This document shows, piece after piece, positions 6,702 to 15,766 of a stretch of DNA of 64,000 bases. This DNA is from Microbacterium sp. A20 (lineage in GTDB: Bacteria; Actinomycetota; Actinomycetes; Actinomycetales; Microbacteriaceae). Under the pieces are notes generated by a model. That model was not told the origin of the DNA. It ran no database searches and saw only the letters and a list, made by a program, of their open reading frames with translations. Positions within the stretch are counted from its first letter, which is position 1. Each line of letters starts with the position of its first letter. Made by a program: the position numbers and the translations under genes. The stretch lies in contig NZ_SSDF01000070.1 in NCBI RefSeq assembly GCF_004794515.1, positions 102,570-166,569 of the forward strand, given 5' to 3'.

Positions 6702-9028
6702 GCGCTGACCTCCGTGACCGTCGGACCGAAGTACGAGGGCAGCGTGGCCTGCGAGCGCTCGCGCAGTTCGGCGATCGAGACGGTGAAGACGTCCTGCACC
6801 TCGAGCTTCGCGCCCTCGGTGTCGGTCACGCCGATGCGCATCACGGGGTAGTCGCGTCCTTCGCAGAGTCCGCGGAACTTCACGTCGTCCTCACGCGGCA
6901 CGGTCACGATCACGCGGCCGGTCGACTCGGAGAACAGGGCGGATGCGGCATCCACGCCGTTGCTCTCGATGATCTCGTTCAGCCAGACGCGGGCGCCGAC
7001 ACCGAAGCGCATGACGCCCTCGGCGAGAGCCTGTGCGAGGCCGCCTTCGGAGACGTCGTGCGCCGAGGAGATGAGCCACTCGTCACGGGCGGCCGAGAGC
7101 AGACCCGCGAGACGCTTCTCGCCCGCGAGGTCGACCTTGGGCGGCAGGCCACCGAGGTGGTCGTGCACGACGTCGGCCCAGGCCGAACCCGAGAGCTCGG
7201 TCGAGGTGGTGCCGAGCAGGTAGATGTTCTGACCCTCGTCCTGCCATCCGGAGGGGATGCGGCGCGAGACGTCGTCGATGATGCCGAGCACGCCCACGAG
7301 CGGGGTCGGGTGGATCGGCACGTCGCCGGTCTGGTTGTAGAACGAGACGTTGCCGCCGGTGACCGGGGTGCCGAGCTCGTAGCAGCCGTCGGCGAGGCCG
7401 TCGACCGTCTGACCGAACTGCCACATGACCTCGGGGTTCTCGGGAGAGCCGAAGTTCAGGCAGTCGGTGATGGCCGTGGGCACGGCACCGGTGACGGCGA
7501 CGTTGCGGTAGGCCTCGGCCAGGGCGAGCTGCGCACCCGCGTACGGGTCGAGCTGGCAGTACCGGCCGTTGGCGTCGGTCGAGATCGCGAAGCCGAGGCC
7601 CGACTCCTCGTCGACGCGGATCATGCCGGCGTCGTCGGGGAAGCTCAGGGCCGTGTTGCCGAGCACGTAGTAGTCGTACTGGTTGGTGATCCAGCTCGTG
7701 TCGGCCAGGTTCGGCGAGGCGACGAGGGCGAGAAACTGCTCGCGCAGCGTCTCCGGGTCGTTCGCGCGGGGCAGGTTCTCGGCGGCATCCGCCTGCAGGG
7801 CGTCGATCCACGTCGGGTACGCGACCGGACGGTCGTAGACGGGGCCGTCGACGGCGACGGTCGAGGGGTCGACGTCGACGATGCGCTCGCCCTGCCAGTC
7901 GATGATGAGGCGTCCGTCGCCGGTGACCTCGCCGAGCACGGAGGTCTCGACCTCCCACTTGTTCACGACCTCGAGGAAGGCGTCGAGCTTCTCGGGAGCG
8001 ACGATCGCCATCATGCGCTCCTGCGACTCCGACATGAGGATCTCCTCGGCCGTGAGCGTGGGGTCGCGCAGCAGCACGTTGTCGAGCGAGACCTTCATGC
8101 CGCTGTTGCCGTTGGCGGCGAGCTCGCTGGTCGCGCAGGAGATGCCGGCGGCACCCAGGTCCTGGATCGCCTCGACGAGCTCACCGCGGTAGAGCTCGAG
8201 GCAGCACTCGATGAGCACCTTCTCGGCGAACGGGTCACCCACCTGCACGGCGGGGCGCTTGGTCGGGCCGGTCGAGTCGAACGAGTCGGAGGCCAGGATG
8301 CTGGCGCCGCCGATGCCGTCGCCACCCGTGCGGGCACCGAACAGGACGACCTTGTTGCCGACGCCGGTCGCGTTGGCGAGCTTGAGGTCTTCGTGACGCA
8401 GCACGCCCACCGCGAGCGCGTTCACGAGCGGGTTGGCCTGGTAGACGGAGTCGAAGACCGTCTCGCCGCCGATGTTCGGCAGGCCCAGGCAGTTGCCGTA
8501 GAAGCTGATGCCGCTGGTCACGCCGTGCACGACGCGGGCGGTGTCGGGGTGGTCGACCGCACCGAAGCGCAGGGCGTCCATGACCGCGACCGGGCGAGCG
8601 CCCATCGAGATGACGTCGCGGACGATGCCGCCGACGCCGGTCGCCGCACCCTGGAAGGGCTCGATGAAGGACGGGTGGTTGTGCGACTCGGCCTTGAAGG
8701 TGACGGCCCAGCCCTCGCCGACGTCGACGACGCCCGCGTTCTGGCCCATGCCCACCATGAGGCGTTCCTTCATCTCGTCGGAGACCTTCTGGCCGAAGCG
8801 GCGCAGGTAGTTCTTCGACGACTTGTAGGAGCAGTGCTCCGACCACATGACCGAGTACATCGCCAGCTCGCCCGACGTGGGGCGGCGGCCGAGGATCTCC
8901 TTGATGCGCTCGTACTCGTCGGGCTTGAGTCCGAGGGCCGCGTACGGCTGCTCCTTCTCGGGCGTCGCGATCGCGTTCTCGACGGAGTCGGGGACGTGCT
9001 GGTGGGAAGGTGCAGGGGCGGTGGTCAC
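6698..9028 (-). CDS. purL: phosphoribosylformylglycinamidine synthase subunit PurL
   Basis: The large subunit of FGAM synthase, which converts FGAR, glutamine-derived ammonia and ATP to FGAM in de novo purine synthesis, working with PurS and PurQ. At 776 residues it fits the small bacterial PurL, not the 1300-residue fused form. Visible landmarks include [10 protein letters not shown] near the N-terminus, [24 protein letters not shown], and a second AIR-synthase-like half with NVSFYNQTG. The second GTG is taken as the start because GGAG lies five bases before it, whereas the upstream GTG overlaps that GGAG. purS and purQ are not in the window. The 51-residue membrane protein follows with a four-base overlap. 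Confidence 0.96.
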   Translation of the reverse strand: MTTAPAPSHQHVPDSVENAIATPEKEQPYAALGLKPDEYERIKEILGRRPTSGELAMYSVMWSEHCSYKSSKNYLRRFGQKVSDEMKERLMVGMGQNAGVVDVGEGWAVTFKAESHNHPSFIEPFQGAATGVGGIVRDVISMGARPVAVMDALRFGAVDHPDTARVVHGVTSGISFYGNCLGLPNIGGETVFDSVYQANPLVNALAVGVLRHEDLKLANATGVGNKVVLFGARTGGDGIGGASILASDSFDSTGPTKRPAVQVGDPFAEKVLIECCLELYRGELVEAIQDLGAAGISCATSELAANGNSGMKVSLDNVLLRDPTLTAEEILMSESQERMMAIVAPEKLDAFLEVVNKWEVETSVLGEVTGDGRLIIDWQGERIVDVDPSTVAVDGPVYDRPVAYPTWIDALQADAAENLPRANDPETLREQFLALVASPNLADTSWITNQYDYYVLGNTALSFPDDAGMIRVDEESGLGFAISTDANGRYCQLDPYAGAQLALAEAYRNVAVTGAVPTAITDCLNFGSPENPEVMWQFGQTVDGLADGCYELGTPVTGGNVSFYNQTGDVPIHPTPLVGVLGIIDDVSRRIPSGWQDEGQNIYLLGTTSTELSGSAWADVVHDHLGGLPPKVDLAGEKRLAGLLSAARDEWLISSAHDVSEGGLAQALAEGVMRFGVGARVWLNEIIESNGVDAASALFSESTGRVIVTVPREDDVKFRGLCEGRDYPVMRIGVTDTEGAKLEVQDVFTVSIAELRERSQATLPSYFGPTVTEVSA

Positions 9029-9062
9029 GCGCACTCCAAAGGAAGGGGCCGGCGGGGCATGC

Positions 9063-9434
9063 TCAGTCTACCGGCGCGGGTGGCGAGGCTCTCCCGCGAG
9101 CGCGGGCGGTCAGATCGCTCTCGGTGAGGGCGGCAGCGATGTCTCTCCTCGTGTGAAGCACGCGATGGACTCGCACGGCGTCCGGATCATCGGTGTAGAT
9201 GACGAGGTACGGATGGTTTCGAAGAGGGAAGGCGCGGATGTCGGGAATCTCGGTCACCAGCTCGAAGCGCGCCGATCCCAGCGAGGGATACGCAGCGAGC
9301 CGGCTCATCGCATGCTGGAGGTCGTCGATGAACGCGATCACGACCGGCGGCCCTGCTTCGCCGAGGTAGCGCGCGACCGCGCCGTCGATGTCCTCATCCG
9401 CCCGCCTGGTGGAGACGACTCGCCCCGCAGTCAC
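9063..9434 (-). CDS. ParE/RelE family toxin
   Basis: A 123-residue toxin of the ParE type. The pattern [17 protein letters not shown], then [21 protein letters not shown], then [17 protein letters not shown] and [13 protein letters not shown] matches the ParE/RelE helix-helix-strand fold. The tail beyond about residue 108 ([16 protein letters not shown]) is longer than usual. It overlaps the upstream antitoxin gene by four bases. ParE toxins typically poison DNA gyrase, while RelE-like members cleave mRNA; the sequence alone favours ParE because the partner is a ParD-like ribbon-helix-helix protein. Confidence 0.88.
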   Translation of the reverse strand: MTAGRVVSTRRADEDIDGAVARYLGEAGPPVVIAFIDDLQHAMSRLAAYPSLGSARFELVTEIPDIRAFPLRNHPYLVIYTDDPDAVRVHRVLHTRRDIAAALTESDLTARARGRASPPAPVD

Positions 9435-9673
9435 GCGTCGGCGGCGTCTGCGTGGACGCGGTCTCGGAGGCGATCGAAGTACGCCTGGTCCACTTCGGAA
9501 CCCGGCCCCGACGTCATCCCGTCGACAACCAGGGATCGCAGCTGCTCGCGGGCCTGCTCATGGCGGATCAACTCACGCATGAACTCGCTGCTGTTGCTGT
9601 AGCCGCGCTCGGCCACCTGCGTTTCGACGAAGTCCTTCAGCGCGTCCGGAAGAGAGATGTTCATCGTGGCCAT
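9431..9673 (-). CDS. ParD-like ribbon-helix-helix antitoxin
   Basis: An 80-residue antitoxin. The N-terminal TMNISLPDALKDFVETQV is the ribbon-helix-helix DNA-binding strand and helix, and GYSNSSEFMRELIRHEQ is the second helix. The C-terminal third is the toxin-binding tail. An internal ATG nine bases in (9664) is an equally good start, since GGAGG lies about ten bases before it but only one base before the first ATG. It precedes the ParE-type toxin with a four-base overlap. Autoregulation is expected from the family. Confidence 0.9.
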   Translation of the reverse strand: MATMNISLPDALKDFVETQVAERGYSNSSEFMRELIRHEQAREQLRSLVVDGMTSGPGSEVDQAYFDRLRDRVHADAADA

Positions 9674-9769
9674 ACCTCCACGCTAATACCGATGGCAAAG
9701 TTTGTCATTGCACTAGTGAACGTCATCGCCGGCACCGGCTCTGCCCCGTGGCCGCTCAGTTGCAGTGAA

Positions 9770-9915
9770 TGAGGAAAGGTCGCGAAACTCCCGGAATCCG
9801 GAGGGGGAGTCGACCGATGTAGAGAGCCGGGACGGATGCAGGGAGTGCGGACGGATGTAGGGAGATTTGCGCGCTTTCGCCCCTGCATCCGGCCACACTC
9901 CCGACAGGTGTACCG
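9770..9915. repeat. dispersed repeat element, copy 1
   Basis: This intergenic segment has stem arms CGGATGCAGGG (9833-9843) and CCCTGCATCCG (9881-9891), a second related motif CGGATGTAGGGAG (9852-9864), and ends with CTCCCGACAGGTGT (9898-9911). The same building blocks recur near 20079, 58183 and 61364. No gene is visible in the whole 9674-9949 interval. Confidence 0.7.
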
Positions 9916-9949
9916 CCCCAACCGAGCACGCCGCCCCGCGCGCCGACCG

Positions 9950-10678
9950 TCACGCGGGAGGCCACTGCGGATGCCGTGCCACAGCGACCCGCGCGGTGAG
10001 ATCCGCGAGCACGGGCGACCCGGCGCCGCCGACCCCGACCGCCTCGGCCCACCGGAGCGCGAGCAGGGCGTGCCCCGCCGCGCTCGGGTGGAACGCGTCG
10101 TCGAGCAGGCCCCACGGCATGCCTTCGTTGCCCGGCCCCGTCCCCGCCGAGAACTCCGCGAACGCGGCGTGCTGATCCACCAGGACCACCACGTCCCGCG
10201 CGGCCACATCCCGGACCGCTTGGGCGAACTCGCCGATGCGGGCGCGGTCGGGCGCGTGCAGCAGGTCGACGGTCGGCGGCGTCTGCAGCACGGGCACCGC
10301 ACCGAGCGCCCGCACCCGCCGCACGAACTCCGCGATCGACTCCGCGAACGCCGACATCTCGATCACAGGGTCGAGCCACTCCGTCGTGCAGTCGTTCGTG
10401 CCGATCATGAGCGTCACCACGTCGGGCCGCCAGTGCGCCACGCGACGGTCGAAGTCCCCGAGGATCAGGTCGGCCCGCCACCCCGTGATCGCGGTGTTGA
10501 TCACGGCATCCTGCACCCGTCCGGCATCGCCGCGGATCAGCTCGTGCAGGTGATCGACGTAGTTGCGGGCACCGCGGGTGTGGATGAGGCCGTGGGTGAT
10601 CGAGTCGCCCGTGAACACCCAGGTGACCGGCGCTCCGGAGGCGAGCAGCTCCCGGAGCGCCGCGCGATCATCCGTCAT
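9950..10678 (-). CDS. SGNH/GDSL family hydrolase
   Basis: A 242-residue esterase-type protein. All SGNH blocks are present: GDSIT with the nucleophile serine at residue 26 (block I), a conserved glycine in TAITGW (block II), GTND at 93-96 (block III) and D194-x-x-H197 in LLDDAFHPS (block V). There is no signal peptide, so it is probably cytoplasmic. Its ATG overlaps the stop of the secreted protein upstream by four bases, so the two are co-translated. At the end of a saccharide-uptake locus, a carbohydrate acetyl esterase is the most likely role, though the substrate is not proven. Confidence 0.88.
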   Translation of the reverse strand: MTDDRAALRELLASGAPVTWVFTGDSITHGLIHTRGARNYVDHLHELIRGDAGRVQDAVINTAITGWRADLILGDFDRRVAHWRPDVVTLMIGTNDCTTEWLDPVIEMSAFAESIAEFVRRVRALGAVPVLQTPPTVDLLHAPDRARIGEFAQAVRDVAARDVVVLVDQHAAFAEFSAGTGPGNEGMPWGLLDDAFHPSAAGHALLALRWAEAVGVGGAGSPVLADLTARVAVARHPQWPPA

Positions 10679-11850
10679 CCGGTGACCTTCAGCTGCACGT
10701 CGATGAACCGCGGCCGGTAGATCGAGGCGTCGTCGTACACGTCACCCACGTTGTCGAACGTGTTCACGTTGTAGGAGACGAGGATGCGGTTGCCCTGACG
10801 CAGATTCGGATGCTCGTGCGCGTTGTAGGTGAACACGTCGGGGTCTCCGTAACTGCCGAGCGCCCCGGTCTCGGGCGTGCGGTACAGCTCGACCGGATCG
10901 GTGAACGGACCCGTCGGCGAGCACGAGGTGCGCGCGACGATGCGGGTGCTGAACAGCTCGGACGTGTCCTGCGTCACCAACAGGTAGCCGTCACGGAAGG
11001 GGGCGACGCTGAACTCGTTGGCCACGTAGGGCACCACGGGCACGGCATCCGCCTCGTTCGCGGCCCAGGTCGTGCCGTTCCAGTACGTCCATGTGCCCTT
11101 GAGGCCGTCTTTGCCCTGCACCTTCGCGACGTACGCCGAGCGTACGCCGCCCGGGTCGGCGATGCCGTAGATGTAGGTCGTGCCGCGCTCCTCCAGCGTC
11201 CACGACCCCCAGTTGATGCCGGTGGCCGAGGGCAGATCCACGATGCCCTCGAGCTGCAGGGTCTGCCCGTCGAGCGTGGCGAGGCGGTTCGCGGTCCACG
11301 CGAAGTCCCACTGCCCGGTGCCGGTGCGCGCGAACTGCAGCAGCGGCACCTGCACGGTGCCGTGACGGCCGGGCGTCGGGTCGCCGATCCAGTACCACTT
11401 GCCGTCGGGTTCGGGCGGGATGATGCCGGCCGGGTCCTCGGGGGTGCCGCCGGTGATGGTGGTGAGGTCGCCGCGGCGGTCCTGCACCACGACGGAGTTG
11501 TTCACGAACGGCGAGTCGGTCGGGCGCGACCCGTCGGGGTTCACGGTGCCGAGGAAGGTGTCCGAGAAGAACCAGCCGGTCTTCCCCTTGCCGAGCGGCA
11601 GCGAGTAGGTGCTGTCGCCGCCGGTCCACTCCCCGCCGGTGTTCCCGTAGGTCGTGAAGGTCTCGGTCAGGTTCTGGTTCACAGTCGATGTCGCCGTGAG
11701 CGTCTTGTCCACCAGCGAGCACTGGCCGGGTCCGTGCCCGCCGCCATGTCCGCCCCCGGCCGGAACCGTCGCGCTCGCCGGGGCGGCGAACAGCGCTCCG
11801 GCGCACAGGAATGCGGCGGCGAGACCCGCCGTGATCATGCGTCTTCTCAT
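10675..11850 (-). CDS. secreted beta-propeller-like protein (DUF5005/GH43-like)
   Basis: A 391-residue protein with a Sec signal peptide (basic MRRR, hydrophobic helix, cleavage near PASA). The mature part begins with a Gly/His-rich linker (GGGHGGGHGPG), then repeated Trp/Gly/Asp-rich strands (GWFFSDTFLG, WYWIGDPTPG, TTYIYGIADPGG, YGDPDVFTYNAH) resembling five-bladed propeller glycosidase-like proteins. The ATG at 11850 has AGGAG eight bases upstream; the GTG nine bases earlier overlaps that site. It sits between the glycosidase and the SGNH hydrolase. An extracellular role in binding or cleaving a polysaccharide is likely. Catalytic residues were not assigned. Confidence 0.7.
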   Translation of the reverse strand: MRRRMITAGLAAAFLCAGALFAAPASATVPAGGGHGGGHGPGQCSLVDKTLTATSTVNQNLTETFTTYGNTGGEWTGGDSTYSLPLGKGKTGWFFSDTFLGTVNPDGSRPTDSPFVNNSVVVQDRRGDLTTITGGTPEDPAGIIPPEPDGKWYWIGDPTPGRHGTVQVPLLQFARTGTGQWDFAWTANRLATLDGQTLQLEGIVDLPSATGINWGSWTLEERGTTYIYGIADPGGVRSAYVAKVQGKDGLKGTWTYWNGTTWAANEADAVPVVPYVANEFSVAPFRDGYLLVTQDTSELFSTRIVARTSCSPTGPFTDPVELYRTPETGALGSYGDPDVFTYNAHEHPNLRQGNRILVSYNVNTFDNVGDVYDDASIYRPRFIDVQLKVTG

Positions 11851-11922
11851 CTCGATCACTCCTTCGTGTTCGTGTGGGTACAGCGTGGTCCTGCGGGTCG
11901 TGCAGTGCTCCGGCGGTCGTGC

Positions 11923-14043
11923 TCAGCGCCCGGCGGTCTCGGCGATCCCTCCCGAGGCGTCGATGTCGTAGGTCTTCTCGCCCACGCGCAGCCCGCGCAG
12001 CACCGCATGCGGGTCGAGTGCGGCGACGCAGCCGGCCGCGCGCACCGTGCCGTCGGTCGCGACCGAGACGCCGAAGAGGGCCTCGATCACGAGCTCGACC
12101 CAGGCGCCCGACGACGAGCACGACCAGTCGATGATGTACGGCAGCTGCGGCGGGGCTTTGCGCGCGCCGCCGTTGATCCCGGGCACGGCCTCCTCGACGA
12201 AGTGCGCCTGCCCCATCGGGCCCTGGTTCGCCGTGCGCGACAACCCTTCGACCCACGAGGTGAGTACCTCGGGGGCACCGAGAGCGGCGAGCGCGCGTCC
12301 GGCATCCGCGGGCCAGGCGGGGTAGGCGCCGTTCCACTGATGGTCGGGTCGGGGGCTGTAGCTGGCGTCGGGGTCCCACGGCGAGAGCGCGCGCATCCAG
12401 TTGTCGGTCTGCAGTTCGCGCTGGAAGAACGAGACCATCTCGTCGCGGATGCTCGGCGCGAGGTCGTCGGCCACGGTCGTGCCGACCACGCTGAAGTCGT
12501 AGCAGTGCCGCACCGGCAGCATCGTGCCGTCGGGCTGCCCGGCGGCGAAGATGCCCTCACCCGGGAGGTAGCGCTCGATCACGGCCGGGAGCAGGGCGTC
12601 GGCCTCGGCGCGCAGCTCCGCACCGCCCGGCGCGTCGCCCTGCAGGTCGGCGAGGGAGGCGGCCGTGCGCATGCTCCACACGTTCGCGGCGTTCAGGCTC
12701 GCGACCTCGTGTGTGTACGAGCTCACGCACTCGAGCAGGTTGTCGATCTCTCCGTAATCGGCCAGGGCGGTGTCTCGGCGTAACTCCTTCCACGCCATCG
12801 CCCACTGCCGCACCGACTCGGCGACGGTCTGATCGCCGACGATCTCGTCGAGGAACGCGGTGTCGCCGGTGAAGCGCACGTAGTCGTGCACGAGCCGGGT
12901 CATGGCGTAGTCGTTCACCGAGTACCAGCGCCCGACCGGCCCGCCGGTGAGCGAGGAGGTGCCGAAGTGCGAGTGGATGTCGAGAGAGATCCAGTGCCGC
13001 ACCTGGTTCCGCATCTCGGCGGGGTCGAGCAGCGCATGGCTGACCGAGCTCAGGCTGTAGTCCCAGATGAACGTGGTGGTGCCCCAGTAGTTCGGCATGA
13101 GGGTGTCGTACGAGCGGCCGAGCACGTTCCCGGCGAAGTCGCGGCGGAACCAGATCACGCCCAGCACCGCCCACCAGTACAGGCGGCGGAGCGGCGCGGA
13201 TGCCGTCTCCAGCACCGGCAGCGCGCCGGAGAACTCCCCGTCGTCGGGGTCGAAGGCGGCGTGCAGCTGTCGGTTCCAGAACTCCTCGGCCGCAGCGACG
13301 GCACCGGGCACATCCGCGGCGACGGCGTCGTACGCGCGCGCCGCATCGTCCTCGGAGATCCCGACCGCCTGCACGTAGGCCGTGCGCGCGACGCCCCCGT
13401 CCGGCACGGCGAGCACCACGGCCAACTCGCCGCCGCGCCCGTTCCCGCCGATGCCCGTATCGAACGCCTCGGGCAGGTCGGCCACTCCGCTCAGCACCGC
13501 TGATCCGCCCGCCAGCCCCTGCACGCTCCAGGCCGCGGCATCCGCCGACGAGAACACCAGGCGCTCGCCGTCGACGGTCGCGGTGTCGCGCTCCGAGGGC
13601 GACTCCGCGTCGAGCCAGGCCTCCTGCGAGCGCGTGACCCGTGCCGCGGCCGAGAGCCCGATCCGCACCTCCCGATCCTGCGATCCGGTGTTCCGCACCG
13701 CGATGTCGATCGCCACCGCCGTCTTCCCCGGCACGCACACCGTCGTGGTCTCGATCTCCAGGTCGCCGACGGTGGCGCGCCGCACCACCCGATCCGCCCG
13801 CCACTCGTGTGTCACGGGCGCCCCGTACGAGGCGAACAGCCGTCCGTCGACGAACAGCACCGCGGTCTGCGTGAGTCCCTGCGACACGGGCGGGAACTGC
13901 ACCGCGCTGATCGCGGTCAGGTCGTGATCGACGCGCACGGTCCCGAACATGTTGGTCAGGCCGGTGGGCGCGATCATGTCGTCGTAATGGTGGGTGACGG
14001 CGTCGGCGGCGAGGTCCTCGACGGTGGGGATGAGCAGATGCAT
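11923..14043 (-). CDS. six-hairpin glycoside hydrolase-like protein
   Basis: A 706-residue cytoplasmic protein without a signal peptide. Residues 1-260 form a beta-rich N-terminal domain (RADRVVRRATVGDLEIETTT), and about residues 280-690 form a helical (alpha/alpha)6-barrel-like domain rich in Trp (LYWWAVLGVIWFRRDF, YWGTTTFIWDYSLS, NQGPMGQAHFVEEA). This layout matches GH15/GH37/GH63/GH95-type glycosidases. Acidic catalytic candidates are in EIDNLLEC and the C-terminal IIDWSCSSSGAW block, but I cannot assign a family. It lies 28 bases after the MalG-type permease gene, so it probably hydrolyses the imported sugar. Confidence 0.75.
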   Translation of the reverse strand: MHLLIPTVEDLAADAVTHHYDDMIAPTGLTNMFGTVRVDHDLTAISAVQFPPVSQGLTQTAVLFVDGRLFASYGAPVTHEWRADRVVRRATVGDLEIETTTVCVPGKTAVAIDIAVRNTGSQDREVRIGLSAAARVTRSQEAWLDAESPSERDTATVDGERLVFSSADAAAWSVQGLAGGSAVLSGVADLPEAFDTGIGGNGRGGELAVVLAVPDGGVARTAYVQAVGISEDDAARAYDAVAADVPGAVAAAEEFWNRQLHAAFDPDDGEFSGALPVLETASAPLRRLYWWAVLGVIWFRRDFAGNVLGRSYDTLMPNYWGTTTFIWDYSLSSVSHALLDPAEMRNQVRHWISLDIHSHFGTSSLTGGPVGRWYSVNDYAMTRLVHDYVRFTGDTAFLDEIVGDQTVAESVRQWAMAWKELRRDTALADYGEIDNLLECVSSYTHEVASLNAANVWSMRTAASLADLQGDAPGGAELRAEADALLPAVIERYLPGEGIFAAGQPDGTMLPVRHCYDFSVVGTTVADDLAPSIRDEMVSFFQRELQTDNWMRALSPWDPDASYSPRPDHQWNGAYPAWPADAGRALAALGAPEVLTSWVEGLSRTANQGPMGQAHFVEEAVPGINGGARKAPPQLPYIIDWSCSSSGAWVELVIEALFGVSVATDGTVRAAGCVAALDPHAVLRGLRVGEKTYDIDASGGIAETAGR

Positions 14044-14071
14044 GATGCCTTTCGAGGGGCGGGAGAGAGGG

Positions 14072-14884
14072 TCAGTACTGGCCGAGCGCGAGGCCCTTGG
14101 CGAAGAACCGCTGGGTGCAGAGGAACAGCACCACGGTGGGGAGCGAGACGAGCACGGCCGCGGCGAGCACGACCGACATCTGCGCGCCGCCGTAGGTGCT
14201 CTGCATGCCCGACAGGGTCGTGATGATGGGGCGGATGTCGTCGGACTGGCTGAGCGTGAGGCCGAGCAGCAGGTCGTTCCACACGAACGTCGCCTGCAGG
14301 ATGAAGATCGCGACCAGCGCGCTCGACGCCATCGGCAGGTACAGCCGCACGAAGATGCGCCAGGTGGTGGCGCCGTCGAGCACCGCGGCCTCGAACACGT
14401 TGTGTGCGACGCCGGTGAAGAAGTTGCGCATCACGAAGGCGGAGAACGGGATCGAGATCACCGTGTAGATGATCACCATGCCGACGCGGGTGTCGAACAG
14501 GCCGATGCGCGAGTAGGCGTCGAACAGCGGCAGCAGCACCATCTGCAGCGGGAACACCGTGCCGCCGAAGATCACGACGAACCACAGGAAGCCGCGCTTG
14601 AGTCGCAGGGCCACGATCGCGTATCCGGCCGCGGCGCCCACGAGCACGGCGATGGTCGGCGAGACGATCGAGTAGATGAGGGTGCTGAGGATGCTGTCGC
14701 CGAGGCCCGACAGCTCGAACGCGTCGGCGAAGTTCTGGAACAGGTGGAAGTCGGTGGGGATCCAGGATTCTTTCGAGGTGAAGGTCATCGGGTCCTTCAT
14801 CGCGTTCACGACGAGGAGGTACGCGGGCAGCAGCCACACGAGTCCGAGGATGACGAGCACGGCGGTGCGGATGATCTTCGACAT
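14072..14884 (-). CDS. carbohydrate ABC transporter permease, MalG type
   Basis: A 270-residue membrane protein with six predicted helices. The cytoplasmic EAA loop reads FEAAVLDGATTWRIFVRLYLPM (given here as EAAVLDG...LYLPM), the surface that contacts the ATPase. Its ATG overlaps the stop of the partner permease by one base (TGATG), so translation is coupled. It is the second permease of a CUT1-type importer. No ATPase gene is encoded in the locus, so a shared MsiK-like ATPase from elsewhere is presumably used, as is common in actinobacteria. Confidence 0.93.
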   Translation of the reverse strand: MSKIIRTAVLVILGLVWLLPAYLLVVNAMKDPMTFTSKESWIPTDFHLFQNFADAFELSGLGDSILSTLIYSIVSPTIAVLVGAAAGYAIVALRLKRGFLWFVVIFGGTVFPLQMVLLPLFDAYSRIGLFDTRVGMVIIYTVISIPFSAFVMRNFFTGVAHNVFEAAVLDGATTWRIFVRLYLPMASSALVAIFILQATFVWNDLLLGLTLSQSDDIRPIITTLSGMQSTYGGAQMSVVLAAAVLVSLPTVVLFLCTQRFFAKGLALGQY

Positions 14885-15759
14885 CACATCTCCTTCTTCG
14901 GGGAGAGCTGCTGACGCAGGTACAGCACCGACGCGACCAGGGTGATGACGGTGAGGAACACCGCGATCGCCGAGCCGAGTCCGTAGTCGCTGTTCACGAA
15001 CGTCTCCTTGTACATGGTCAGCGCGAGGGTCTCCGAGACGGTGCCCGGTCCGCCCTTGGTCATGCCCCAGACGATGTCGAAGGTCTTCAGGCTCGCGACG
15101 ATCGAGAGTCCGACGACCACGGCCGTGAGCGGGCGGAGCATCGGCCAGAGGATGCTGGTGAACAGGCGCACGCCGCCGGCGCCGTCGATGCGGGCGGCCT
15201 CGAGGGGCTCCTTCGGGATGGCCTGCAGGCCGATGGTGAACAGCAGCGCGTTCACGCCGACGCCCTGCCACGACGAGGCGATGATCATGACGATCGTGTT
15301 GAGCGGAGCATCCAGCAGCCACCGCGGCGGGTCGGTCACGCCGAACGCGGCGAGGGCCTGATCGAGCGCTCCGCCCGAGGAGAGGATGAACGACCACACC
15401 ACGCCGACGCCGATGCCGGAGAGGGCGTAGGGGATGAGGAAGGGGAGGCGCAGCCAGATGCCGCCGCCGAGGTTCCAGGTGAGCAGCGCGATCGCCAGGC
15501 CGATGCCGACCGGGATGATCAGGGTGCCGATCACCCAGAGCACGGTGTTCATCGCGGAGCCCACGAAGTCGCCGTCGGTGAACATCTCGACGTAGTTGTC
15601 GAGCCCGATCCAGTCGGGGCTGCCGAGGCCGTTGTACTTCGTGAAGCTGAGGAAGACCGTCCACAGCAGGGGGAGGTAGAGCAGGACCGCGACCAGGATC
15701 ACGCCCGGGGCGATGAAGCCCCGGGCGGACCACTGGTACGGCGACTTCTGATGCGCCAT
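14884..15759 (-). CDS. carbohydrate ABC transporter permease, MalF type
   Basis: A 291-residue permease with six predicted membrane helices. The N-terminal GFIAPGVILVAVLLYLPLLW and the EAA motif EAARIDGAGGVRLF are characteristic of CUT1 sugar importers. It lies seven bases after the binding-protein gene and overlaps the MalG-type gene by one base. Together with the lipoprotein it defines the uptake step of this locus. The transported sugar is not apparent from the sequence. Confidence 0.93.
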   Translation of the reverse strand: MAHQKSPYQWSARGFIAPGVILVAVLLYLPLLWTVFLSFTKYNGLGSPDWIGLDNYVEMFTDGDFVGSAMNTVLWVIGTLIIPVGIGLAIALLTWNLGGGIWLRLPFLIPYALSGIGVGVVWSFILSSGGALDQALAAFGVTDPPRWLLDAPLNTIVMIIASSWQGVGVNALLFTIGLQAIPKEPLEAARIDGAGGVRLFTSILWPMLRPLTAVVVGLSIVASLKTFDIVWGMTKGGPGTVSETLALTMYKETFVNSDYGLGSAIAVFLTVITLVASVLYLRQQLSPKKEM

Positions 15760-15766
15760 CCGGTGC

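Noticed and set aside
7058..9127. 689-codon open frame on the plus strand
   Set aside because: It is antisense to purL, has biased Val/Asp/Arg composition and no domain; a typical high-GC shadow frame.
9674..9949. Possible short gene between parD and the SGNH hydrolase
   Set aside because: Frames here translate only the dispersed repeat element and differ from known families.
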